From assembly GCF_012928505.1 (NCBI RefSeq), contig NZ_JABBJN010000006.1:62001-126000 (forward strand): a stretch of 64,000 nucleotides of DNA, written 5' to 3'. The position numbers and the translations under genes were made by a program. The notes beneath the pieces are model-generated. The model was not told where the DNA came from. It was given only the letters and a program-made list of their open reading frames with translations, and searched no databases. The stretch's first letter is position 1. Every line of letters starts with the position of its first letter. This document shows, in pieces, positions 27,561 to 37,004 of this stretch. Source of the stretch: Achromobacter sp. Bel (GTDB taxonomy: Bacteria; Pseudomonadota; Gammaproteobacteria; Burkholderiales; Burkholderiaceae_B).

Positions 27561-28913
27561 TTATTTTCCGATGCAGAAGCTGGAAAAAATTTCGCCCAGC
27601 AGATCGTCGCTGGTGAATTTTCCGGTGATGCTCGACAGGCTGTCATGCGCCAGCCGGAGCTCTTCCGCGAACAGGTCCAGCACGCGGTCGTCCTGGCCGG
27701 CGTGTTCGCCGGCAAGCGCCAGATGTTCGGCCGCGTCCTGCAGTGCGTGAAGGTGGCGTTCGCGCGCCAGCCAGGGCGATTCAGCGCCCGGGTTCCAGCC
27801 GGCGATATTCAGCAGTTCGGCGCGCAGCGTATCCAGGCCCGCACCGCGCTTGGCGGAGATGCCCAGTTCGCCCGGCGCCGGCGTGAATGCTGTGGATAAC
27901 AGATCCACCTTGTTGAATACCTTCAGGACCGGCGTGCGCGGCGGCAGGCGCGCGGTGATCTGCGCGTCCAGCTCGTCGCCGGGCTGGGTGGCGTCCTGCA
28001 GGTGCAGGATCACGTCAGCCCGTTCAATTTCCTGCCAGGTGCGAGCAATGCCGATGCTCTCGACGGTGTCTTCGGTTTCCCGCAGGCCGGCCGTATCCAC
28101 AATATGCAGAGGCACGCCGTCGATATGGATTTCCTGCACCACTTTGTCGCGTGTCGTGCCCGCAATCGGCGTGACGATCGCGATATCGTCGCCCGCCAGC
28201 GCGTTGAGCAGGCTGGATTTTCCGACGTTGGGCTGGCCGGCCAGCACCACGTGCAGGCCTTCGCGAAGGATGACGCCCTGGCGCGCTTGCGCGATCAGGT
28301 TGGACAGGTCGGCCGTCAGCGCATCGAGCGTGGGCCGGGCCTGATACTTCTCAAGGAAGTCGATCTCTTCTTCAGGGAAATCCAGCGTCGCTTCAACCAG
28401 CATCCGCAGGTGGATGATGCGGTCGGAAAGGTCATTCACGCGTGCCGAGAATTCGCCCGACAGCGAGGCCACCGCACCGCGCGCGGCCGCCACCGACGAG
28501 GCTTCGATCAGATCGGCTACGGCTTCCGCCTGAGCCAGGTCCATGCGGTCGTTCAGGAAGGCGCGGCGCGTGAATTCGCCGGGTTCGGCCAGACGCAGGC
28601 CAAGGTCGCGGCCCGCCGTCAGGCAGCTGTCCAGCACGCGGCGCAGCACGGCGGGGCCGCCATGGCCTTGCAGTTCCAGCACGTCTTCGCCGGTGTATGA
28701 ATGGGGCGCGCGGAAATAGATCGCGATGCCTTCGTCCAGCAGTTCGCCGTCTACCGATTTGAAAGGCAGGTAATGCGCGTGACGCGGCGTGAGTTCGCGC
28801 TGGAACAAGCGGCGCACCAATTCGGACAGGTCCGCACCAGAAACGCGCACGACGCCGATGCCGCCTCTTCCGGGGGCGGTGGCAATGGCGGCAATGGGGG
28901 CGTAAGCGGACAT
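27561..28913 (-). CDS. mnmE: tRNA modification GTPase MnmE
   Basis: Protein of 450 residues (TrmE). N-terminal formyl-THF-binding domain ([20 protein letters not shown]), G domain with [24 protein letters not shown] and NKVD, and the obligatory C-terminal FCIGK. With MnmG it modifies U34 of tRNA. The ATG at 28913 is preferred to a TTG 27 bases upstream because it gives the conserved N terminus. Usually it follows yidC; here 12.8 kb of other genes lie between. A perfect DnaA box at 27891 uses a TTA codon. Confidence 0.96.
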   Translation of the reverse strand: MSAYAPIAAIATAPGRGGIGVVRVSGADLSELVRRLFQRELTPRHAHYLPFKSVDGELLDEGIAIYFRAPHSYTGEDVLELQGHGGPAVLRRVLDSCLTAGRDLGLRLAEPGEFTRRAFLNDRMDLAQAEAVADLIEASSVAAARGAVASLSGEFSARVNDLSDRIIHLRMLVEATLDFPEEEIDFLEKYQARPTLDALTADLSNLIAQARQGVILREGLHVVLAGQPNVGKSSLLNALAGDDIAIVTPIAGTTRDKVVQEIHIDGVPLHIVDTAGLRETEDTVESIGIARTWQEIERADVILHLQDATQPGDELDAQITARLPPRTPVLKVFNKVDLLSTAFTPAPGELGISAKRGAGLDTLRAELLNIAGWNPGAESPWLARERHLHALQDAAEHLALAGEHAGQDDRVLDLFAEELRLAHDSLSSITGKFTSDDLLGEIFSSFCIGK

Positions 28914-28988
28914 ATCTGAACGGGGGCGAGGCAAGGACAATAGGGGAATATAACTGTTGCGCGGCCCCTTGTTTGCTGGTTAATGTGC

Positions 28989-29020
28989 CCCAGAGGTTCA
29001 AAACCCGAAACAACTCTGGG
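28989..29020 (+). promoter_or_regulatory. Leader hairpin overlapping the ribosome site of the dipeptide receptor gene
   Basis: CCCAGAG (28989-28995) pairs with CTCTGGG (29014-29020). The last GGG of the stem is the start of the GGGAG ribosome site (29018-29022) of the gene beginning at 29029, so the fold would hide it. Could tune translation; effect is inferred only. Confidence 0.35.
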
Positions 29021-29028
29021 AGATCACG

Positions 29029-30615
29029 ATGGCATCTCGGTTTTCGCGTGTCTTGGCCTGCGGCTCGGCCGCGGTGATGTTGGCCTTTGGCACATTCAGT
29101 TCTGCAATGGCTCGCGATCTGGTGATCGCCCTGAAGACCGAGCCCTCATCGATGGATCCGCAGTATCACGCGCTGACGCCGAATACGCAGATCTCCCAAA
29201 CCATTTTCGACACGCTGGTTGCCACCGATGCGCAATTGAAGCCGCAGCCCGGGCTGGCGGAATCGTGGACCGTGGACGGTAAGGTCTGGACGTTCAAGCT
29301 GCGTCCCGGCGTAAAGTTCTCGGACGGCACGCCGTTTACCGCCGAAGACGTGGTGTTCACGTATGACCGCGTGCCCAAGGTGCCAAACAGCCCGTCGCCG
29401 TTCACGTTGTACCTGGGCTCGGTGGCCAAGACCGAAGCGGTCGACCCGATGACCGTGCGCATCACGACCAAGGAAGTCGCGCCAAACCTGCTGGTGAACT
29501 TGGCCCAGCTGCCCATCATGTCGAAGAAGGCCGCCTCCGGCCCCGCGGCGGAAGGCAAGACCACCACCGAACTGAACAGCGGCGATGGCCTGGTGGGAAC
29601 CGGCCCGTACAAATTCGTGTCGTGGAAGCGCGGCGCGGAATTCGTGTTGGCGCGCAATGACAATTACTGGGGTAAGAAGCCGGAGTGGGACCGCGTGGTC
29701 TATCGCCCGATCAGCAACGCCGCGGCGCGTGTGGCTGCGCTGTTGGCCGGCGACGTGGATATGATCGAAGATCCCCCCACCGACGACCTTCCCAAGCTCA
29801 AGGGCGACAAGAAGCTCTTCGTCGAGGAAACCCCGTCGGTGCGCGTCGTGTACGTCGCGCTGGACCAGTACGCAGAGCCTTCGCCCGGCATCCAGGGCAC
29901 GGACAAGAATCCGATGAAGGACAAGCGGGTGCGTGAAGCGCTGTCGCTGGCCATCAATCGCGACGCGCTGGTCGAACGCGTGATGGGCGGCGTGGCGCTG
30001 CCTGCCGGCAACCTGCTGCCCTACCCCATGTTCGGCTCCAGCAAGGAACATTCCAAGGCGCCGAAGGCCGATGTTGAGAAGGCCCGCGCCTTGCTGAAGG
30101 AAGCGGGCTATCCCAACGGGTTTTCGATCACGCTGGGTTCCCCTTCGGGCCGCTACGTGAACGACTCGAAAGTGGCGCAGGCCATCGCATCGATGTGGAC
30201 CCGCATCGGCGTGAAGACCAGCGTGGACGCGATGGCGCCCCCGGTGTTCTTCAAGAACCGCGACAGCTATGCGTTCTCGGCCTATCTGGCGGGCTGGTCC
30301 GTGACCAGCGGCGAGATGTCCAACGCGCTGACGTCGCTGCTGGTGACGCGCAATCCGGAAGCCGGCCTGGGAACGACCAACCGCAGCCGCTATTCCAACC
30401 CCAAGATGGACGAGCTGGTGAAGGAAGCCTCGTCCACGATGGATGATGCCAAGCGCGCGGAACTGCTTTCGAAAGCCAGCAATATGGCCATGGACGATTT
30501 CGCCATGCTGCCGGTGCATTTCGAACTGTCGGTATGGGCCATGAAGGGCGATATCCGGTATCAGGGCCGTCCCGACCAGGTCACGCTGGCGCAGTTCGCC
30601 ACCCTGAAGAAGTAA
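29029..30615 (+). CDS. ABC transporter substrate-binding protein, dipeptide/oligopeptide family (DppA-like)
   Basis: Protein of 528 residues, SBP family 5, with a signal peptide ending near SAMARD (residue 28). Family landmarks are LVIALKTEPSSMDPQ, GLAESWTVDG, KLRPGVKFSDGTPFTAEDVVFTYDRV and NDNYWGKKPEWDRVVYRPI. It binds peptides or similar compounds in the periplasm. GGGAG lies 6 bases before the ATG. First gene of a five-gene transporter followed by an M20 hydrolase, so peptides or N-acylated amino acids are likely substrates (inference). Confidence 0.92.
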   Translation: MASRFSRVLACGSAAVMLAFGTFSSAMARDLVIALKTEPSSMDPQYHALTPNTQISQTIFDTLVATDAQLKPQPGLAESWTVDGKVWTFKLRPGVKFSDGTPFTAEDVVFTYDRVPKVPNSPSPFTLYLGSVAKTEAVDPMTVRITTKEVAPNLLVNLAQLPIMSKKAASGPAAEGKTTTELNSGDGLVGTGPYKFVSWKRGAEFVLARNDNYWGKKPEWDRVVYRPISNAAARVAALLAGDVDMIEDPPTDDLPKLKGDKKLFVEETPSVRVVYVALDQYAEPSPGIQGTDKNPMKDKRVREALSLAINRDALVERVMGGVALPAGNLLPYPMFGSSKEHSKAPKADVEKARALLKEAGYPNGFSITLGSPSGRYVNDSKVAQAIASMWTRIGVKTSVDAMAPPVFFKNRDSYAFSAYLAGWSVTSGEMSNALTSLLVTRNPEAGLGTTNRSRYSNPKMDELVKEASSTMDDAKRAELLSKASNMAMDDFAMLPVHFELSVWAMKGDIRYQGRPDQVTLAQFATLKK

Positions 30616-30637
30616 CGCGCATCGCGGGTGGTCTCCA

Positions 30638-31612
30638 GTGCTGGCAACAATCGTAAGAAGACTGCTGCAAACCATCGTCGTCATGCTGGTCATGTCGGCG
30701 TTGGTGTTTGCAGGCATCTACATGGTGGGCGATCCGGTGTCGATGCTGGCCAGCCCCGAGGCCACCGAGGCGCAGCGCGCCGCGATCAGTGCGTCGCTGG
30801 GCCTGGACCAGCCGTTGTGGCGGCAATACTTGATCTTCATGGGCCAGGCGGTGCGCGGCGACTTCGGCAACAGCTTCCTGACCGGCGAGCCGGCCATGCA
30901 CCTGATCCTGGAGCGTATGCCGGCGACTGTGGAGCTGGCCTGTGTGGCCATGCTGCTGTCGGTGCTGATCGGCGTGCCGCTGGGCATCCTGGCGGGACTG
31001 AAGCCGCAAGCGCCGGGCTCGCGCGCCATCATGACGGGATCGGTGCTGGGCTTTTCGCTGCCCAACTTCTGGGTCGGCCTGATGCTGATCATGGTGTTCG
31101 CCGTGATACTGGGCTGGGTGCCGGCCGGTGGGCGCGGCAAGACTGTCAGCATCGGCTCGCTGGAGTTGAGCGTGCTGACGCTCAACGGCTGGATGAGCCT
31201 GGCCCTGCCTGCCGCCACCATCGCGTTCGCCAAGTGCGCGATGATCATCCGCGTGACCCGCGCGGCTACGCGCGAGGCGTTGCCCATGGACTACATCAAG
31301 TTCGCGCGGGCCAAGGGGCTGTCGGAAAAGCGCGTGCTGGGCGTGCATCTGTTGAAGAACATCCTGATTCCGGTGGTGACCGTTGCCGGGCTGGAATTCG
31401 GACAGGTGATGGCGTTTGCCGTCGTGACGGAGACGGTGTTTTCGTGGCCGGGGATGGGCAAGCTGCTGATCGATTCCATCATCAACCTGGATCGTCCGGT
31501 GGTGGTCGCGTATTTGCTTCTGATCGTGTTCTTCCTGGTCATGTTGAATCTGGTGGTGGACATCATCTACACGGTGTTGGACCCCCGCGTACGTTTGGAT
31601 AGCCGCCGATGA
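30638..31612 (+). CDS. ABC transporter permease (DppB-like)
   Basis: Protein of 324 residues with six membrane helices. The oligopeptide permease N-terminal region ends in GLDQPLWRQYLIFMGQAVRGDFGNSF, and the EAA loop is around RVTRAATREALPMDYIKFARAKG. The start is GTG at 30638. It follows the receptor gene by 22 bases and overlaps the next permease by 4 (ATGA). Confidence 0.92.
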   Translation: MLATIVRRLLQTIVVMLVMSALVFAGIYMVGDPVSMLASPEATEAQRAAISASLGLDQPLWRQYLIFMGQAVRGDFGNSFLTGEPAMHLILERMPATVELACVAMLLSVLIGVPLGILAGLKPQAPGSRAIMTGSVLGFSLPNFWVGLMLIMVFAVILGWVPAGGRGKTVSIGSLELSVLTLNGWMSLALPAATIAFAKCAMIIRVTRAATREALPMDYIKFARAKGLSEKRVLGVHLLKNILIPVVTVAGLEFGQVMAFAVVTETVFSWPGMGKLLIDSIINLDRPVVVAYLLLIVFFLVMLNLVVDIIYTVLDPRVRLDSRR

Positions 31613-32529
31613 ACAGCCCCGCCACTGCTGCCGCGCCTGCCGCGGCCATCAAGGAACAGACGCCCTGGCGGCGTTTTGTGTCGGACTTCTTCGCCAGCAA
31701 GCTGGCCACGCTGGGCCTGGTGATGTTGGTCGTGATTGTGGGCGCCGCGTTGCTGGCGCCATGGATCGCGCCGCAGAATCCCTATGATCTGGCGTCGCTG
31801 GACATCATGGATTCCAAGCTCAAGCCGGGCAGCGAAAGCGGCGATGGTTCCATGCGCTATCTGCTGGGCACGGACGGGCAGGCGCGCGACCTGTTCTCGG
31901 CCATCCTCTACGGCATGCGCACCAGTCTGCTGGTGGCGACCGTGTCGGTGCTGGCGGCTTTCGGCATCGGCGCCACCGTGGGGTTGATCGCCGCCTATTT
32001 CGGCGGCCGCATCGATGCGCTGCTGATGCGGATTGTGGATATCCAGTTGTCGTTCCCTGCCATCCTTGTCGCGCTGATGCTGCTGGCGATTCTGGGCAAG
32101 GGTGTGGATAAGGTGATCATTGCGCTGATTGTCGTGCAATGGGCGTATTTCGCTCGAGCGGCACGCGGCGCGGCGTTGGTGGAACGCGGCAAGGAATACG
32201 TCGAAGCCGCGCGCTGCATGTCCTTGTCTTGGGGGCGGGTGCTGTTCCGCCACGTGTTGCCCAACTGTATGCCGCCGCTCATCGTAATCGCCACGATCGA
32301 CCTGGCGCACGCGATCGCGCTGGAAGCCACGCTGTCGTTCCTGGGCGTGGGCGTGCCGGTAACGGAACCGTCGCTGGGCATGTTGATCTACAACGGGTTC
32401 GAGTACCTGTTGTCGGGCCAGTACTGGATTTCGTTCTTCCCGGGCATCGCGCTGGCGCTGGCCATCATCGCCATCAACCTGGTGGGCGACCACCTGCGCG
32501 ATGTGCTCAACCCGCGCCACGCGAATTGA
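31609..32529 (+). CDS. ABC transporter permease (DppC-like)
   Basis: Protein of 306 residues with an N-terminal cytoplasmic stretch, a first helix (about 32-52), and the permease core including LGTDGQARDLFSAILYGMRTSL and the EAA loop VERGKEYVEAARCMSLSWGRVLFRHVLPN. Partner of the preceding permease. A perfect DnaA box is at 32103-32111 inside the gene. Confidence 0.92.
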   Translation: MNSPATAAAPAAAIKEQTPWRRFVSDFFASKLATLGLVMLVVIVGAALLAPWIAPQNPYDLASLDIMDSKLKPGSESGDGSMRYLLGTDGQARDLFSAILYGMRTSLLVATVSVLAAFGIGATVGLIAAYFGGRIDALLMRIVDIQLSFPAILVALMLLAILGKGVDKVIIALIVVQWAYFARAARGAALVERGKEYVEAARCMSLSWGRVLFRHVLPNCMPPLIVIATIDLAHAIALEATLSFLGVGVPVTEPSLGMLIYNGFEYLLSGQYWISFFPGIALALAIIAINLVGDHLRDVLNPRHAN

Positions 32530-32540
32530 AGGCGGACGCG

Positions 32541-33551
32541 ATGCAGACGCAAGTTGTGGATAAACCGGTGGCGACGCCCCCGCCCATTCTTGAGGTGCAG
32601 GGCCTGAAGACGCATTTCTTCACGCGCAACGGCATCGTGAAAGCGGTGGACGGCGTGGACCTGACGCTGGCCGAAGGCGAAATCCTGGGGCTGGTAGGGG
32701 AATCCGGTTCTGGAAAAAGCATTACCGGCTTTTCGCTGATGGGCTTGCTGGACGAGCCCGGGCGCATCGTGGACGGGCAATTGCGCTTGAACGGCGAAGA
32801 CCTGCGCGGTGCCACGCCGGCGCGCTGGCGCCAGTTGCGGGGGCAGGAGATCGCGATGATCTTCCAGGACCCGATGATGACGCTCAATCCGGTGCTGCGC
32901 GTGGATACGCAGATGATCGAAGCGGTGCAGGCGCACCACAAGGTGTCGCGTGAACAGGCGCGCCAGCGCGCCTTGCAGACGCTGACGATGGTGGGCATCC
33001 CCTCGCCGCAGGAACGCCTGCGCACCTATCCACATCAGTTGTCGGGCGGCATGCGCCAGCGCGTTGCGATCGCGATCGCGCTGTTGAATTCACCGCGCCT
33101 GATCATCGCGGACGAACCCACGACGGCGCTGGATGTGACGATCCAGGGGCAGATCCTTTTCGAAGTGCAGAAGCTGTGCCGCGAGACGGGAACGGGCTTG
33201 GTCTGGATCACGCACGATCTGGCGGTGGTGGCCGGGCTGGCGGACCGGGTGTCGGTGATGTACGCGGGCCGCGTCGTCGAGACCGGCAGCACACAGGATG
33301 TGATCACCCATCCCATGCATCCGTATACGCATGGACTCATCGCTTCCATTCCCACGCCAGAATCGCGCGGCAAGCCGCTGGTGCCGATTCCAGGCATGAC
33401 GCCGTCGCTGCTGAACCTTCCCCAGGGCTGTGCGTTCCGCGGGCGCTGCCCACGCGCGACCGACGCCTGTCTGATCGAACCGCAGCCTGTGGAAGTCCGC
33501 CCGGCGCAATGGGTGCGCTGCTGGCACGCCGGAGAGGCAGACATCAAATGA
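32541..33551 (+). CDS. ABC transporter ATP-binding protein (DppD-like)
   Basis: Protein of 336 residues. Walker A is GESGSGKS near residue 53-60, signature LSGGMRQRVAIAIAL, Walker B LIIADEPTTALDV, and the oligopeptide-type C-terminal extension with a Cys pattern (GCAFRGRCPRATDACL). Start chosen at ATG 32541, 11 bases after the permease stop; it overlaps a perfect DnaA box at 32555-32563. Its stop overlaps the start of the second ATPase. Confidence 0.93.
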   Translation: MQTQVVDKPVATPPPILEVQGLKTHFFTRNGIVKAVDGVDLTLAEGEILGLVGESGSGKSITGFSLMGLLDEPGRIVDGQLRLNGEDLRGATPARWRQLRGQEIAMIFQDPMMTLNPVLRVDTQMIEAVQAHHKVSREQARQRALQTLTMVGIPSPQERLRTYPHQLSGGMRQRVAIAIALLNSPRLIIADEPTTALDVTIQGQILFEVQKLCRETGTGLVWITHDLAVVAGLADRVSVMYAGRVVETGSTQDVITHPMHPYTHGLIASIPTPESRGKPLVPIPGMTPSLLNLPQGCAFRGRCPRATDACLIEPQPVEVRPAQWVRCWHAGEADIK

Positions 33552-34573
33552 GCGCAGCAGAACGCGGCGCCGCCGCCCCTACCCCCATCCTGTCCCTGCA
33601 CGGCGTTGAACTCCGCTTCGTGCAGCCCGTGGATCTGGCCGGACGCATCGCGAACCTGCTGGGCGCGGGTTTGAAGACGCAAGTGGTGCATGCCGTGGGC
33701 GGCGTGGACCTTGAAGTCCAGCGTGGCGAAGTGATCGGCATCGTGGGCGAATCAGGCTGTGGAAAATCCACCTTGGGCCGTATCGTGTCGGGCATTCTGC
33801 CGCCGTCCTCCGGCGACGTGTACTACCAGGGCAAGGCGGTCAAGGCAATGACGGGCACCGAGCGGCGCGCCTACGAGCTGGGCGTGCAGATGATCTTCCA
33901 GGATCCGTACGCGTCCCTCAACCCCCGCATGCGGGTGCGGGAGATCATCGGCGAGGCCCCGGTGGCGCACGGCCTGATCCGTGCGCGCGACAAGGCGGAA
34001 TACGTGGCGGGGTTGATGCGCCAGGTGGGGCTGGATCCTGCATTTGCGCAGCGCTATCCGCACCAGTTCTCGGGCGGGCAGCGCCAGCGCATCGGCATTG
34101 CCCGAGCCTTGGCATTGAAGCCCTCTGTGATCGTCTGCGACGAGGCCGTGGCGGCGTTGGATGTGTCCATCCAGGCGCAGGTGCTGAACCTGTTCGAACA
34201 GCTGCGTGACGACCTGGACCTGACGTATCTGTTCATCAGCCACAACCTCGCCGTGGTCAGCCATATCTCGGACCGCGTGGCGATCATGTATCTGGGCCGC
34301 GTGGTGGAGCTGGCGCCTACCGACACCGTGTTCCAGCGCGCCAACCATCCCTATACGCAAGCCCTGCTGAAAGAACTGCCGACGCTGACACCGGGGCGGC
34401 GCAACTACCAGCCGATCAAGGGCGAACTGCCGTCGCCCCTGGACCCACCCACCGGTTGCGCGTTCCACCCGCGTTGCCCACACGCCATGCCGCGCTGCAA
34501 GACGGAACGGCCGCTGCTCCGGGAGATCGCGCCGGGCCAGTACAGCGCCTGCCATTTGAACGATGCGGCGTAG
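33548..34573 (+). CDS. ABC transporter ATP-binding protein (DppF-like)
   Basis: Protein of 341 residues. Walker A GESGCGKST, signature FSGGQRQRIGIARAL, Walker B VIVCDEAVAALDV (Ala in place of the common Thr/Ser before the loop), and the C-terminal GCAFHPRCPHAMPRC extension. It pairs with the preceding ATPase. An insert around residues 18-40 (LRFVQPVDLAGRIANLLGAGL) is longer than usual before the Walker A box. Confidence 0.93.
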   Translation: MSAAERGAAAPTPILSLHGVELRFVQPVDLAGRIANLLGAGLKTQVVHAVGGVDLEVQRGEVIGIVGESGCGKSTLGRIVSGILPPSSGDVYYQGKAVKAMTGTERRAYELGVQMIFQDPYASLNPRMRVREIIGEAPVAHGLIRARDKAEYVAGLMRQVGLDPAFAQRYPHQFSGGQRQRIGIARALALKPSVIVCDEAVAALDVSIQAQVLNLFEQLRDDLDLTYLFISHNLAVVSHISDRVAIMYLGRVVELAPTDTVFQRANHPYTQALLKELPTLTPGRRNYQPIKGELPSPLDPPTGCAFHPRCPHAMPRCKTERPLLREIAPGQYSACHLNDAA

Positions 34574-34651
34574 GCGTCATTCGCCCGGCTACTGGACGTA
34601 TGACGGGCGAAGCGCGAGAATTCCCGATCACACCACTGCTTATCCACCGCC

Positions 34652-35851
34652 ATGAAAACCATCGCCGAAATCGAACGTGCGCATCCCGAATTGACCGCGT
34701 TGCGCCGGGATATTCATGCCCACCCCGAACTGGCCTTCCAGGAGACGCGCACGTCGAACCTGGTGGCCGAACGCCTGCGTGAATGGGGCCTGGAAGTCCA
34801 TACGGGGCTGGGCAAGACCGGTGTGGTGGGCGTGTTGCGCGCCGGCAGCGGCAAGGCGACTGTCGGCCTGCGCGCCGACATGGACGCGCTGCCCATGCCC
34901 GAGCACAACCGCTTCGCGCATAAATCCACCATCAGCGGCCGCATGCACGGCTGTGGCCACGACGGCCACACCGCCATGTTGCTGGGGGCGGCGCAATACC
35001 TGTCCACGCACCGCAATTTCGATGGCACCGTCGTGTTCATCTTCCAGCCTGCCGAAGAAGGCGGCAACGCCGGCGCGCGCGCCATGATGCAGGACGGCCT
35101 GTTTGAAAAATTCCCTTGCGATGCCGTGTTCGGCATCCACAACATGCCGGGCATGCCGGTCAACCAGTTCGGCTTCCGCGCGGGCCCGACGATGGCATCC
35201 AGCAACCGCTGGGACATCGTCATCAAGGGCGTCGGCGGCCATGCGGCGCAGCCCCATGCGTCGGTCGACCCCATCATCGTGGCGGCCGACATGGTGCATG
35301 CCTTGCAGACGGTGATTTCGCGCAGCAAAAACCCACTGGACCAGGCGGTGCTGTCGATCACGCAGATTCATGCGGGCGACGCCTACAACGTGATTCCGGG
35401 CGAAGCGGTGCTGCGCGGCACGGTACGCACGTACTCCGTCGAAACGCTGGACAAGATCGAAGCGGACATGCGCCGCATCGCCACGACCCTGCCGCAGGTG
35501 TACGGCGGCACGGGCGAACTCGACTTCGTGCGCGCGTATCCGCCGCTGGTCAACTGGGAAAAGGAAACGGCTTTCGCGGCCCAGGTCGCCGAAGACGCGT
35601 TCGGTGCCGAGAACGTGTTGCGCGACATGCCGCCGTTCATGGGGGCCGAGGATTTTTCCTTCTTCCTGGAAGCGATTCCCGGCGCGTACCTGTTCCTGGG
35701 CAACGGCGACGGCGACCACCGGATGGAGAGCTATCACGGCATGGGCCCTTGCCAATTGCACAACCCGAACTACGATTTCAACGACGCCCTGCTGCCCGTG
35801 GGCGCGACGTACTGGGTAAAGCTGGTCGAGGCCTATCTGCCGACGGCTTGA
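34652..35851 (+). CDS. M20 family amidohydrolase (hippurate hydrolase/aminoacylase-like)
   Basis: Protein of 399 residues. Metal-binding motifs are MHGCGHDGHTAMLLGAA (near 105), QPAEEGGNAGARAMMQDG (near 137), and the His of the GMGPCQLHNPNYDFND block; VVGVLRAG...LRADMDALPM is the family start. It removes an acyl group from N-acyl amino acids or cleaves hippurate-like amides in the cytoplasm. It follows the dipeptide-type ABC operon by 78 bases on the same strand, so it probably processes the imported substrate. Confidence 0.9.
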   Translation: MKTIAEIERAHPELTALRRDIHAHPELAFQETRTSNLVAERLREWGLEVHTGLGKTGVVGVLRAGSGKATVGLRADMDALPMPEHNRFAHKSTISGRMHGCGHDGHTAMLLGAAQYLSTHRNFDGTVVFIFQPAEEGGNAGARAMMQDGLFEKFPCDAVFGIHNMPGMPVNQFGFRAGPTMASSNRWDIVIKGVGGHAAQPHASVDPIIVAADMVHALQTVISRSKNPLDQAVLSITQIHAGDAYNVIPGEAVLRGTVRTYSVETLDKIEADMRRIATTLPQVYGGTGELDFVRAYPPLVNWEKETAFAAQVAEDAFGAENVLRDMPPFMGAEDFSFFLEAIPGAYLFLGNGDGDHRMESYHGMGPCQLHNPNYDFNDALLPVGATYWVKLVEAYLPTA

Positions 35852-35912
35852 TGGCGTAAGACACCCGCGCTTAACACCGATGCGCTATTTGCTTATAGGT
35901 GTTCGGCATGAG

Positions 35913-35934
35913 GCCGCGGGGTTCGCCCCGCGGC
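35913..35934 (+). terminator. Stem-loop with UUCG loop after the amidohydrolase
   Basis: GCCGCGGGG-TTCG-CCCCGCGGC is a 9-bp GC stem with a TTCG tetraloop, 62 bases after the stop. The T-run behind it is weak (GTGTTCTAT), so termination is probable but not certain. Confidence 0.6.
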
Positions 35935-36049
35935 GTGTTCTATATGACGTGAAGCTTTGTTCAAACGCCGATAACTTCGTTTGAGATACAAGGCGCGCTT
36001 TCCATAATCGATCGTTCCAGACATGCCGCAAGGCGAACCGGAGCGAACG

Positions 36050-36958
36050 ATGTCCCAGAGCAACGCCGTGCGGCGCGAAATAGACGCCGCCCCCGTCCCG
36101 CACGCGCAGTCCTTTGAACTACGCCCCCTGCCCGGCCCCGTGGGCGCCGAGATCATCGGCCTGGACCTGTCGCGCGACCTGACGGCGGCCGATTTCGCCC
36201 GCGTGCATCAGGCGCATCTGGATCATCACCTGCTGGTGTTCCGCGACCAGCGCATCACGCCGCAGCAGCATATTGATTTCAGCCGCCGTTTCGGCCGCTT
36301 GATGATCCACGTGCTGCATCAATTCCACCTGGCAAACCACCCAGAGATCCTGATCGTCTCCAACATCGTGGAAGACGGCAAGCCGATCGGTCTGGGCGAC
36401 GCGGGCAAGTACTGGCATTCGGATATCTCGTACAAGGAACTGCCCAGCCTGGGGTCGCTGCTGCACGCGCAGGAACTGCCTGCTGAAGGTGGCGACACCT
36501 TATTCGCCAACATGCATCTGGCGTACGACACGTTGCCCGCCGCGCTGCGAAACGCGATCGAGGGCAAGCGCGCCGTGCATTCGTATCTGGCCCAGTATGG
36601 GCAACTGCAGAAGGAAGGCAACTGGCGCCCCAACCTGAGTGCGCAGCAGATCGCGCAGGTGCAGGAAGTGGTGCATCCGGTGGTGCGCACGCACCCCGAG
36701 AACGGCCGCCGCGCGCTGTTCGTGAGCGAAGGCTTCACGACGCGCATCGTCGATGTGCCGGAAGACGAGAGCCGCGCGCTGCTGGCCGAATTGTTCGCGC
36801 ACAGCGTGCGCGCCGAGAACATTTATCGCCATCGCTGGCAGCCGCACGACCTGGTGTTCTGGGACAACCGTTCGCTGATCCACCTGGCCGGCGGCACGCC
36901 GGATCATCTGCGGCGCAAGTTGTACCGGACCACCATCGAAGGCGACACGCCTTTCTGA
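36050..36958 (+). CDS. TauD/TfdA-family 2-oxoglutarate dioxygenase
   Basis: Protein of 302 residues. The iron ligands are His123 and Asp125 in YWHSDISYK and His278 in DNRSLIHLAGG, with the 2-oxoglutarate arginine near 293 (KLYRTTIEGD). TauD enzymes release sulfite from taurine; others attack aryloxyacetates or other acids. The importer that follows is of the taurine/nitrate class, which supports an organosulfonate or related substrate. ATG 36050 is favoured over 36023 because GGAG lies just before it. Confidence 0.88.
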   Translation: MSQSNAVRREIDAAPVPHAQSFELRPLPGPVGAEIIGLDLSRDLTAADFARVHQAHLDHHLLVFRDQRITPQQHIDFSRRFGRLMIHVLHQFHLANHPEILIVSNIVEDGKPIGLGDAGKYWHSDISYKELPSLGSLLHAQELPAEGGDTLFANMHLAYDTLPAALRNAIEGKRAVHSYLAQYGQLQKEGNWRPNLSAQQIAQVQEVVHPVVRTHPENGRRALFVSEGFTTRIVDVPEDESRALLAELFAHSVRAENIYRHRWQPHDLVFWDNRSLIHLAGGTPDHLRRKLYRTTIEGDTPF

Positions 36959-37004
36959 AAAACACGCGGTTTCTGACGCAAAGCACTTATCCACAAGGAA
37001 CACC

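Noticed and set aside
27561-27715. A longer form of the mnmE-linked GNAT protein starting at 27715
   Set aside because: The extra 52 codons are antisense-type sequence within mnmE in another frame; the GTG at 27559 gives a normal GNAT N terminus.
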